Assembly (NCBI GenBank): GCA_938044045.1
Contig: CALIQN010000086.1
Coordinates: 1 to 13,134 of the forward strand
Direction: 5' to 3'
DNA: 13,134 bases
Origin: an uncultured Peptococcaceae bacterium
Lineage (GTDB): Bacteria > Bacillota > Peptococcia > Peptococcales > Peptococcaceae
Shown here: positions 1 through 6,395 of the stretch, piece after piece
Numbering within the stretch: the stretch's first letter is position 1
How the letters are laid out: each line of letters begins with the position of its first letter
The notes under the pieces: generated by a model
Databases searched by the model: none
Told to the model about the DNA's origin: nothing
What the model saw: the letters and a program-made list of their open reading frames with translations, nothing else
Program-made: the position numbers and the translations under genes

Positions 1-860
1 AGGCTATTGATGGGGCAGAAGCGATTGTCATTGGTGCTGGGGCAGGACTATCGACCTCTGCTGGCTTTGTGTATGATGGGGAACGTTTTGAAAAGTGGTT
101 TTCTGATTTTTCTAAGCAATATGGCTTTTCGAATATGTATGAGGCGGGGTTCTATCCTTATCCGACAAAGGAAATATTTTGGGCATTTTGGGCACGTCAA
201 ATCTATATCAATCGTTATTTAAACCCACCAAAGTCGACTTATGAGACCTTGCACAAACTAATCAAAGATAAAAATTATTTTGTCCTGACGACCAATGTGG
301 ATCACTGTTTCCAAAAGACAGGTTTTGATAAAAAACGTCTCTTTTATACTCAAGGGGATTTTGGTCTCTTTCAAAGTGTGAATCCTAAAATTCAAAAGAC
401 TTATGATAATGAAGACTGGATCCATCAAGCGATGTCAGCCCAAGGTTTTGTGAGAAATAAAGAAGGTGCCTTTGATTTTCCTGATGAGGGTAAGGTCAGG
501 ATGAGCCTACCATCAGCATTAATCCCAAAGTGTCCAGATGATGGCTCTGAGATGACGACCAACTTGCGCATTGATCAGAATTTTGTAGAAGATGAGGGTT
601 GGCATAGGGCTGCTAAGGCTTATGCTGATTTTTTAAAACAGTATGAAAAAGGCAAGGTCATCTATATGGAATTGGGTGTTGGTGATAATACGCCAGGGAT
701 TATTAAGTATCCATTTTGGCGTATGGTACAAAAAAATTCCAAGGCAAAGTATCTTTGTATAAATTATGATGGGACAGTTTATCCTGCTGAGCTTGAAGCA
801 AGGAGTCTTTTTATCAATTGTGATATTGATAGTTTGCTCAATAAGCTAGTATCGAGGTAG
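1..860 (+). CDS. Class M (SirTM-like) sirtuin, 5' end truncated by window
   Basis: This is a Sir2-fold NAD-dependent enzyme, most likely an ADP-ribosyltransferase of the class M type. In Firmicutes these act on a lipoylated GcvH-like carrier and are countered by a macrodomain protein. The reading frame is open from base 3 and gives 285 visible residues. The classic Sir2 NAD motif IGAGAGLSTSAGF lies at bases 30-68, so a start at the GTG at base 69 would cut through the NAD site; the true start is outside the window. Other family marks are FYPYPTKE, the TTNVDH motif, FYTQGDFGLF (Gln where classical sirtuins have the catalytic His, as known for class M), FVEDEGW, and ELGVGDNTPGIIKYPFW. The small-domain zinc cysteines seem lost: only one Cys remains, in CPDDG. 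The usual partners (macrodomain, GcvH-L, LplA2) are not visible; they could lie upstream. The next gene starts 7 bases after the TAG stop, suggesting one transcript. Confidence 0.88.
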   Translation, partial: AIDGAEAIVIGAGAGLSTSAGFVYDGERFEKWFSDFSKQYGFSNMYEAGFYPYPTKEIFWAFWARQIYINRYLNPPKSTYETLHKLIKDKNYFVLTTNVDHCFQKTGFDKKRLFYTQGDFGLFQSVNPKIQKTYDNEDWIHQAMSAQGFVRNKEGAFDFPDEGKVRMSLPSALIPKCPDDGSEMTTNLRIDQNFVEDEGWHRAAKAYADFLKQYEKGKVIYMELGVGDNTPGIIKYPFWRMVQKNSKAKYLCINYDGTVYPAELEARSLFINCDIDSLLNKLVSR

Positions 861-867
861 TCAGTCA

Positions 868-1758
868 ATGCGTGATATATGGAATCCTTGGCATGGGTGT
901 GTGAAGTGTAGTGAAGGCTGTCAAAACTGTTACATGTTTTTTCTCGATAAGATGAGGGATAGAAATGGTGCTGATATCTATCGCACTAAAAATGGCTTTT
1001 ACTATCCTCTAGAGAGGGATAAAAGGGGCAATTACAAGGTAAAAAGTGGCGAGTTGATTCGTGTCTGCATGACTTCGGATTTCTTTTTAGAGGAAGCGGA
1101 TCAGTGGCGAGAAGAAGCATGGTCTATGATGCGACAACGTCAAGATGTGAAGTTTTTTCTTCTGACCAAACGGCCTCAAAGGGTAGCCCAATGCTTGCCC
1201 AAAGATTGGGGAGAGGGCTGGGAAAATATCTTTTTTAATGTTACTTGTGAGAACCAAAAGCGGACAGATGAAAGGATACCACTACTTTTAGATTTGCCCT
1301 TTAAACACAAAGGCATTGTCTGTGCACCCTTGCTTGGCTCGATTGCGATAGACAAATACCTTGCCTCTAATCAGATAGAACAGGTCGTTTGCGGTGGTGA
1401 AAACTATGATGGGGCAAGACCTTGTGATTTTGATTGGGTCAAGACCTTGCAACAGGCTTGTGTCCAACATGATGTGACCTTTGTTTTTATGGAAACAGGT
1501 ACCAATTTCATCAAGGATGGCAAACTTTACCATTTGCCAAGTAAGCAGTTACAGTCCAAGCAAGCTTATCGCTCTAAGATGAATTACCAAGGTAAGCCTA
1601 TGGTGTTTAAGCTTGTTAATTTTTGGGATGAGCCGATAGCTGAAGAAAAATTGTACACACCATCCTACAGCAGTACTTGTCAAGAGTGTGCCAGTCGGCT
1701 CATTTGCAATGGCTGTAGTGATTGTGGGAAATGTGGATTAAAGGAAACTTTGTCCTAA
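868..1758 (+). CDS. DUF5131 (Gp37/Gp68-like) radical-SAM-like protein with Cys-rich tail
   Basis: A 296-residue protein of the DUF5131 family, often labelled phage Gp37/Gp68-like; its reaction is unknown. The N-terminus has IWNPWHGC followed by C11, C14, C18 and C21. C14-x3-C18-x2-C21 matches the radical SAM CxxxCxxC pattern that holds a SAM-bound 4Fe-4S cluster. Further family-like stretches are MTSDFFLEEAD (residues 68-78), LLTKRPQRV (98-106), FNVTCENQKRTDERIP (123-138) and CGGENYDGARPCDFDWV (175-191). A C-terminal cluster of six cysteines (C271, C274, C280, C283, C286, C289) could bind a second Fe-S cluster or zinc. The ATG is 7 bases after the sirtuin stop and has no strong ribosome site of its own, so translational coupling is likely. 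No phage gene is nearby, so this looks like a chromosomal accessory enzyme. Substrate and product cannot be read from the sequence. Confidence 0.85.
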   Translation: MRDIWNPWHGCVKCSEGCQNCYMFFLDKMRDRNGADIYRTKNGFYYPLERDKRGNYKVKSGELIRVCMTSDFFLEEADQWREEAWSMMRQRQDVKFFLLTKRPQRVAQCLPKDWGEGWENIFFNVTCENQKRTDERIPLLLDLPFKHKGIVCAPLLGSIAIDKYLASNQIEQVVCGGENYDGARPCDFDWVKTLQQACVQHDVTFVFMETGTNFIKDGKLYHLPSKQLQSKQAYRSKMNYQGKPMVFKLVNFWDEPIAEEKLYTPSYSSTCQECASRLICNGCSDCGKCGLKETLS

Positions 1759-1779
1759 ATTTGACAGGGGAGGAAGACT

Positions 1780-2313
1780 ATGATGAGGGAAACAATGACA
1801 ATTAGAACAGCAACCATGGCAGATGTGCCAAGGTTAGTGGAAATTTATGGTTATTATGTTGAAAATACTGCCATTTCATTTGAATATGATATCCCTTCAG
1901 TAGAGGAATTTGGCAATCGTGTACAAAAAACACTAAAAAATTATCCTTACCTGGTGGTTGAAGAGGATGGTAAAGTCTGGGGCTTTGTCTATGGGGGTGC
2001 CTTTGTTGGTAGAGCAGCCTATAGACATTCTTGTGAATTGACGATTTATCTTGATTATGAGGCAAGAGGTCGTGGCTATGGACGAAAATTATACGAGACA
2101 ATGGAAGAGTTACTAAAGGCACAAGGCATTTTAAATCTCTATGTTTGTGTGGCAGATCCCATCGTAGAAGATGAGTATTTGACAAAAAATAGCGAGCGTT
2201 TTCACACTCGCCTTGGCTTTTCAAAAATAGGGGTTTTTCATAAATGTGGTTATAAATTTAATCGTTGGTACAATATCATTTGGATGGAAAAAATTATCGG
2301 AGAGCACCTATAG
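1780..2313 (+). CDS. GNAT N-acetyltransferase (phosphinothricin/MnaT-like subfamily)
   Basis: A 177-residue cytosolic acetyltransferase that would move an acetyl group from acetyl-CoA to an amine, perhaps an amino acid analogue or small metabolite. It opens with TIRTATMADVPRLVEIY, typical of the PAT/YncA branch. The acetyl-CoA pyrophosphate loop is visible as ARGRGYGRKLYE (residues 95-106; R96-x-x-G99-x-G101). The end has FHTRLGFSKIGVFHKCGYKFNRWY, the usual late motif of this branch. A strong Shine-Dalgarno GGGGAGG (1767-1773) is 6 bases from the ATG at 1780 and 9 from the ATG at 1783. The ATG at 1795, which would give the common start MTIRTAT, has poorer spacing. It lies 21 bases after the DUF5131 gene and is probably in the same operon. 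The substrate is unknown; resistance to phosphinothricin should not be assumed from homology. Confidence 0.88.
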   Translation: MMRETMTIRTATMADVPRLVEIYGYYVENTAISFEYDIPSVEEFGNRVQKTLKNYPYLVVEEDGKVWGFVYGGAFVGRAAYRHSCELTIYLDYEARGRGYGRKLYETMEELLKAQGILNLYVCVADPIVEDEYLTKNSERFHTRLGFSKIGVFHKCGYKFNRWYNIIWMEKIIGEHL

Positions 2314-2346
2314 GAGAGTACTTTTTTAAGGGATAAGACGAGGCTG

Positions 2347-3486
2347 TCATGATTTTTTAGGTAGGATGAGTGCGATGGTTGTGCCTTGGTTGCTACTTTG
2401 GATAATAGAGACATCACCACCATGTTGTTTGGCGATTTCCTTTACCAGTGCCAGTCCTAGACCAGCACCTCCCATCGCACGACTTCTTGATTTATCGACT
2501 CTAAAAAAGGGTTCAAAGATTTTTTCCCAATCATTTTTATCAATCCCAGAGCCGGTATCAGAAATCATAACTTTTGCTTGGTCATTTGTTTCTTCTATGG
2601 CTATGGTAACTTCACCACCTTGGTGATTATACTTGATGGCATTTTCAATTAGATTATAGATGGCACGATACATTAAGGTATCATTACCAAGGATTTGAGG
2701 TGATGTGCCAGGTTTTTGGTTGAGGGCAATACCTTTGTTTTCAGCAATAGCGATTAAATCACAGATGACTTCTTCAGTGAGGACATCAAGTGGGATGAGG
2801 GTATTTTTCTTTGCAGTTTGTAAGTCAGTCATTTCTAATAGGACATCAATCACTTGAGAAAGGCGTTCTGTTTGGACTTTTACCATACTGAGTGCCTCCT
2901 GATAATCAGCAATTTGGGGCTTTGTATTTTTTTCAAAGACCTCAAGTTTTGTTTGCATGACGGCTAAAGGGGTGCGTAGTTCATGGGCAGCATTGGCGGC
3001 GAATTGCCTTTGGGCAAAAAAAGTACTATTGAGTCTTTGAAGCATTTCATTAAAAGCATTGGTCAAGTGGATAATCTCGATAGAGTTGCTTTTTAAAACA
3101 AGTGCTTCTTTGAGATTTTTAGCTTGGATTTCTTCGATTTGTTTGCCTAGTTGTTGAAGGGGACGCAAGGCATAGCCAATGATAAAATAAATCAAGGCAC
3201 TGGTGATTAAGGTGACAATCAAAGTAATCAGTAGACTCTTGCCCCAAAATTCTACCTGAATATCTGAAATAATTGTTGTCATATCAAGATGGAGTTCAAG
3301 TGTCTCAGAGGTATTTTGGCTCACCTCACTCTGTTGTGGAAAAATTGAAATGGCAGAGTCTTCGATTTGATCCATATAGGAGATGGCAGAGGTGCTGATA
3401 AAGTAACTTAAGGAAAGGCAAGAGATGATGACCATGATGGCACTGACTAAGGTGACTTTCCATTGTAGGGAAATAGGTTTTTTCAT
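2347..3486 (-). CDS. Sensor histidine kinase of the OmpR-partner class
   Basis: A 379-residue membrane sensor kinase. A first membrane helix is near residues 10-33, a short extracytoplasmic region of about 50 residues (34-82) has no Cys, and a second helix spans 84-106. A HAMP linker follows, then HisKA with the phosphoacceptor His168 in AANAAHELRTPLAV. The ATP-binding domain shows the N box NLIENAIKY (278-286), the G1 box DTGSGI (310-315), the F box FEPFFRVDKSRSR and the G2 box GGAGLGLALVKEI (339-351). All catalytic motifs look intact. Its ATG overlaps the response regulator stop by 4 bases (ATGA), so the two are made together. It converges with the acetyltransferase gene, leaving only 33 bases, and no clear terminator hairpin is visible there. 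The small sensory loop suggests sensing at or in the membrane rather than binding a large ligand. The signal is unknown. Confidence 0.95.
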   Translation of the reverse strand: MKKPISLQWKVTLVSAIMVIISCLSLSYFISTSAISYMDQIEDSAISIFPQQSEVSQNTSETLELHLDMTTIISDIQVEFWGKSLLITLIVTLITSALIYFIIGYALRPLQQLGKQIEEIQAKNLKEALVLKSNSIEIIHLTNAFNEMLQRLNSTFFAQRQFAANAAHELRTPLAVMQTKLEVFEKNTKPQIADYQEALSMVKVQTERLSQVIDVLLEMTDLQTAKKNTLIPLDVLTEEVICDLIAIAENKGIALNQKPGTSPQILGNDTLMYRAIYNLIENAIKYNHQGGEVTIAIEETNDQAKVMISDTGSGIDKNDWEKIFEPFFRVDKSRSRAMGGAGLGLALVKEIAKQHGGDVSIIQSSNQGTTIALILPKKS

Positions 3487-4160
3487 TTTGACTGACTCCC
3501 GATAACATAGCCTTGTCCAATACGATTGGTAATAGGATCATAACCTAGGGTTGCTCTTAATTTTTTACGAAGGGCAGAAATATGCACTCGGATAGAATTA
3601 CTAAAACTATCCACACTGCTATCCCAAACGTGGGCAATCAGCTCTTCTTGACTAACTGGACGGTCATGATGGAGCATGAGGTATTCCAATAGTCCGAGTT
3701 CTTTTCGTGTTAGGGAGAGCATTTCTCCTTTTACCAGTACGATGCGTGTCTTTGTATCAAGGGACAGTTCACCACATTCCAAGATAAGATTATTTTGAAT
3801 GACCCGTCTTCTGGTGAGACTACGGACCCGTGCTTCGAGTTCTTCAAAGTGAAAAGGTTTACAGAGGTAGTCATTTGCGCCACCATCAAGGCCATCAATT
3901 TTATCTTGGAGCTGCCCTCTAGCAGAGAGGATAAGCACACTGGTTTCACTATCTTCCTTGCGAATGTTTTTAAGGACTGTCATGCCGTCCATACCTGGGA
4001 GATTTAAGTCAAGGATGATAAGATCATAGCTTTCAGAGAGAATCATATCCCAAGCTTCCTCACCATCAAAACAGGTATCAACCTCATATCCATCAAGTCT
4101 TAGCCCCTTTGCAATGGTTTCGCAAAGGGTTTTTTCATCTTCAACGACTAATACTCTCAT
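3483..4160 (-). CDS. OmpR/PhoP-family response regulator
   Basis: A 225-residue DNA-binding response regulator and partner of the overlapping kinase. The receiver domain (residues 1-115) has the acidic pair E7/D8, phosphoacceptor Asp51 in LIILDLNLPGMDG, Ser79 in LILSAR and Lys101 in CKPF. The winged-helix domain (about 125-225) shows LTRKELGLLEYLM, VSQEELIAHVWD, SIRVHISALRKKL and IGQGYVI, so it is OmpR type. A GGAAAG ribosome site lies 9 bases upstream of the ATG. It is divergent from the redox operon at 4413. The 252 bases between them hold two copies of a PhoP-box-like direct repeat, so it probably controls that operon and possibly itself. The regulon is inferred from position and repeats only. 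Confidence 0.95.
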   Translation of the reverse strand: MRVLVVEDEKTLCETIAKGLRLDGYEVDTCFDGEEAWDMILSESYDLIILDLNLPGMDGMTVLKNIRKEDSETSVLILSARGQLQDKIDGLDGGANDYLCKPFHFEELEARVRSLTRRRVIQNNLILECGELSLDTKTRIVLVKGEMLSLTRKELGLLEYLMLHHDRPVSQEELIAHVWDSSVDSFSNSIRVHISALRKKLRATLGYDPITNRIGQGYVIGSQSK

Positions 4161-4191
4161 AATGTATTACTTTCCTTTCCTAGTGTTTTAT

Positions 4192-4205
4192 TGCTTTTAA
4201 AAGCA
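4192..4205. other. Perfect 14-base palindrome in leader of the response regulator gene
   Basis: TGCTTTTAAAAGCA is a perfect palindrome, 32 bases upstream of the response regulator ATG. No U-run follows it on either strand, so it is not a terminator. It may be a protein-binding site or a chance AT-rich palindrome; no function is assigned. Confidence 0.35.
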
Positions 4206-4238
4206 GCGTTTGTCTGATAGAATCAAATAAAATTTTTC

Positions 4239-4255
4239 TTAACATAAATTTTATA
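4239..4255 (+). promoter_or_regulatory. Probable response-regulator box 1 (TTAACA-N5-TTTATA)
   Basis: TTAACA at 4239-4244 and TTTATA at 4250-4255 form a direct repeat with an 11-base step, one helical turn. This is the layout expected for two OmpR-family wing-helix domains side by side and is close to the TTAACA repeats bound by Bacillus PhoP. The 18-base block starting at 4238 matches the block at 4337 at 16 of 18 positions. It lies 78 bases from the response regulator start and could serve autoregulation. Confidence 0.5.
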
Positions 4256-4337
4256 CTCAAGTTGCTAGACTACCATTGTCAGTGAAAAGCCAAGTAAAAA
4301 CAAGGGGCAATCCAAAAATGAGAGGATCACATTTTAC

Positions 4338-4370
4338 TTAACAAAAAATTTATAGAGGGTTTGTTATACT
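4338..4370 (+). promoter_or_regulatory. Promoter of the redox operon: regulator box 2 (4338-4354) and -10 TATACT (4365-4370)
   Basis: Box 2 has TTAACA at 4338-4343 and TTTATA at 4349-4354, again an 11-base step. It ends 10 bases before a -10-like TATACT at 4365-4370. The expected -35 position (around 4342-4347) reads CAAAAA, far from TTGACA, so the box seems to replace the -35, as in PhoB/PhoP-activated promoters. Transcription would begin near 4377, with a leader of about 36 bases before the ATG at 4413. The role is inferred from sequence pattern. Confidence 0.55.
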
Positions 4371-4412
4371 GGTATTGTTCCTAAGAATGAGGCGAAAAAA
4401 GGAGGAGAGGCT

Positions 4413-4577
4413 ATGGCATTTATCAACAAATATTCCTCACAGATAAGACTCGCTCTGCAACTCATATTGATTGCGACAGCAATTGTCTTTGTATGCTTAG
4501 GCGTCTATCGAGGAGAAGTGGAAACTGTCTTTACTAAGGCAATTCGTCTATGTTTGGAGTGTGTCGGAATTGGCTAA
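4413..4577 (+). CDS. Small membrane protein with C-terminal CxxC (CD1871A-like family)
   Basis: A 54-residue open frame with a near-perfect ribosome site (GGAGGAGAGG, 4401-4410) just before its ATG. One hydrophobic helix covers about residues 13-31. A short tail follows, RGEVETVFTKAIRLCLECVGIG, in which C47-x-x-C50 sits four residues from the end. The tail pattern (RGE...V...KAI..CLEC.GIG) fits small proteins annotated as the CD1871A family CXXC motif-containing protein, which I recognise from memory. The stop at 4575-4577 lies 7 bases before the ATG of the polyferredoxin gene, so the two are probably coupled. The CxxC near the membrane surface suggests dithiol exchange or metal/Fe-S binding, perhaps as a subunit or electron relay for its neighbours. 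Its orientation and partner are unknown. Confidence 0.82.
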   Translation: MAFINKYSSQIRLALQLILIATAIVFVCLGVYRGEVETVFTKAIRLCLECVGIG

Positions 4578-4584
4578 ATTTCAA

Positions 4585-5517
4585 ATGAAGAGGAAAGGAC
4601 GAGGCCTATGGAGCAGTTTGGCTAAAAGGAGAAATAGCATTCAACTCTTTGCTACTTTTCTGACAAACATTCACTTGCCAAATTTTTTACAGGGTGTTTT
4701 GTACAATGGAAAGGTAAAGCAGGTGTGTGTACCAGGACTCAACTGTTATTCTTGTCCAGGTGCGACAGGCTCTTGTCCTGTGGGTTCTTTTCAGGCAGTT
4801 GTAGGCTCTTCTAAGTTTAATTTTTCTTATTACATCACAGGGCTATTGATTTTCTTTGGTATTATGCTTGGCAGGTTTATCTGTGGTTTTCTTTGTCCTT
4901 TTGGCTGGTTTCAAGATTTACTACATAAAATTCCGACCAAGAAATTTAGCACCAAAAAATTAAAAGTACTACGTTACCTAAAGTATGGTGTCCTACTCAT
5001 TACAGTTGTAGCACTTCCTATATTGCTAACCAACAACGCTGGTACTGGCTCACCATATTTTTGTAAATACATTTGCCCGCAAGGGATACTGGAGGGTGGG
5101 ATACCACTTTCTTTGGTGGATAAGACGATTCGAGCGACTTTAGGGACACTTTTCACCCTAAAATTTACCATCTTAATGGCAGTTATCATTCTCAGTGTCT
5201 TGTTTTATCGACCATTTTGCAAATGGCTTTGTCCTCTCGGTGCCTTTTATGCTTTATTTAATAAGATTTCATTTCTTAACTATCATGTTGATGGACACAA
5301 GTGTGTTTCTTGTGGAAAATGTCGTAGGACTTGTAAAATGGATGTGGACATCACCAAAAACACTGCTCACACAGAATGTATTCGTTGTGGGGAGTGTCTC
5401 AAGGGCTGTCCAACACAAGCCATTAGTATGCAATGGGGCTTAAAACAGTTCCCCGAGATTAAAATGGAAAATAAAATTACAAATCAGATTGGAGAAATCA
5501 AACATGAAACTAACTAA
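4585..5517 (+). CDS. NapH-type membrane 4Fe-4S polyferredoxin
   Basis: A 310-residue integral membrane iron-sulfur protein of the NapH/NosR/YccM class, which pass electrons across or along the membrane. Motifs in order: C48-x5-C54-x2-C57 and C64P (CVPGLNCYSCPGATGSCPVG), C100xxxC104P, C160xxxC164P, C212xxxC216P, then two ferredoxin 4Fe-4S motifs (C240, C243, C246, C250 and C265, C268, C271, C275). Hydrophobic segments lie near residues 83-99, 132-149 and 188-208. The frame opens earlier at a GTG (4561), but that would overlap the small CxxC gene by 17 bases with its GGAG only one base away. ATG 4585, just after the TAA at 4577, fits coupled translation; TTG 4570 is also possible. Its end overlaps the next gene by 14 bases. 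There is no nitrate or nitrous oxide reductase nearby, so it probably feeds the thioredoxin-like lipoprotein. Confidence 0.9.
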   Translation: MKRKGRGLWSSLAKRRNSIQLFATFLTNIHLPNFLQGVLYNGKVKQVCVPGLNCYSCPGATGSCPVGSFQAVVGSSKFNFSYYITGLLIFFGIMLGRFICGFLCPFGWFQDLLHKIPTKKFSTKKLKVLRYLKYGVLLITVVALPILLTNNAGTGSPYFCKYICPQGILEGGIPLSLVDKTIRATLGTLFTLKFTILMAVIILSVLFYRPFCKWLCPLGAFYALFNKISFLNYHVDGHKCVSCGKCRRTCKMDVDITKNTAHTECIRCGECLKGCPTQAISMQWGLKQFPEIKMENKITNQIGEIKHETN

Positions 5518-6382
5518 AAAAATCGCACCTGTACTTATGGTAGCAATGCTCGCAACCTCACTTGTCGCTTGTGGTAATAATGAGGCGCAAATGCCATCAG
5601 AACAGTCTACAGCAGAAGCGACCAAGCAAGCTGAAATGTTTCCTAATTTCCAAGGTAAAGACTTTGAAGGCAACAGTGTCGATCAATCTCTCTTTGCTAA
5701 AAATGAAGTCACCATTCTTAATTTTTGGTTTAATGGTTGTTCCGCTTGTGTCAATGAGATGCCTACCCTTGAAAAATTCAATGCAAAACTTCGTGAAAAA
5801 GGTGCAGAGCTTGTCGGGGTCAATGTCCAAGTCGCAGATAATGAGGCTGACCTTAAAGAAGCAAAAGAAATTCTTTCTAAACTAGGTGTGACCTATAGAA
5901 ATATCTATATTACTGGAGAGCAAGATGCGATGAACTATGTTGGAAAAATCTTTAGCTTCCCAACCACTATTATCGTCGCTAAAAATGGTGATATTATTGG
6001 CGAACCTATTGTCGGTAGTATTGACAATGAGAAAAAATTAGATGAAATTCTTAAAATTGTCGATGAAGTCAAAGCAGGTAATGGTGTCAGTACTTCAGTG
6101 GCTTCTAGTGCACCTGCTGAAGACAAAATCACTCAGTTAATCACCGAAGAAAGCAATATTCTGACAGGTGAAAATCAAGCGCTTTGGAATAAGATATTTG
6201 CTCAAGTACAAAAAGATAAAGTACAACAAGATAGTGGTCAAACCTATGATGCTTTCTTAAAAGCTCAAATAGAAGGGATAAAAGACAAGTTCACAGCAGA
6301 AGAATTAAAAAGGCTCAATGACGATCTTCAAAAGATTGCTGAGCTTGAAAAACAAATTGCAGAACTAAGCAAAAAGAACTAA
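5504..6382 (+). CDS. TlpA-like thioredoxin-fold lipoprotein with helical C-terminal extension
   Basis: A 292-residue exported thiol-disulfide protein. The signal peptide MKLTKKIAPVLMVAMLATSL leads to the lipobox LVAC with lipid-bearing Cys23. A short linker (24-44) precedes the thioredoxin domain (about 45-190). The active site is WFNGCSACVNEMP (C79-S-A-C82) and the cis-Pro is P153 in FSFPTTIIV. This pairing is typical of TlpA/ResA-type reductases acting outside the membrane. After residue 195 comes an unusual extension of about 95 residues, mostly charged helix ending in a short coiled-coil-like EIAxL pattern; TlpA-like proteins normally end with the redox fold. The ATG at 5504 has GGAG (5491-5494) 9 bases upstream; the TTG at 5489 would add only five residues before the signal peptide. 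It overlaps the polyferredoxin gene by 14 bases, so it is a strong candidate recipient of electrons from it. Targets are unknown. Confidence 0.9.
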   Translation: MKLTKKIAPVLMVAMLATSLVACGNNEAQMPSEQSTAEATKQAEMFPNFQGKDFEGNSVDQSLFAKNEVTILNFWFNGCSACVNEMPTLEKFNAKLREKGAELVGVNVQVADNEADLKEAKEILSKLGVTYRNIYITGEQDAMNYVGKIFSFPTTIIVAKNGDIIGEPIVGSIDNEKKLDEILKIVDEVKAGNGVSTSVASSAPAEDKITQLITEESNILTGENQALWNKIFAQVQKDKVQQDSGQTYDAFLKAQIEGIKDKFTAEELKRLNDDLQKIAELEKQIAELSKKN

Positions 6383-6395
6383 TTTGGAGTAACTT

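Noticed and set aside
7..222. A 71-residue open frame in another frame near the left edge
   Set aside because: It is a shadow of the sirtuin frame, which carries the NAD motif and family conservation across the same bases.
69..860. GTG at 69 as the sirtuin start
   Set aside because: The same frame upstream encodes the GAGAGLSTSAG NAD motif, so the gene must begin before the window.
868..1758. Prophage remnant, because of the Gp37/Gp68 family name
   Set aside because: No integrase, structural or lysis gene is near, and the gene sits in an operon with metabolic-type enzymes.
1288..2224. Minus-strand open frames opposite the DUF5131 and GNAT genes
   Set aside because: They lack ribosome sites and recognisable domains and are antisense shadows of well-supported genes.
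4561..4584. GTG at 4561 as the polyferredoxin start
   Set aside because: It lies inside the small CxxC gene with its GGAG only one base away; ATG 4585 after the small gene stop fits better.
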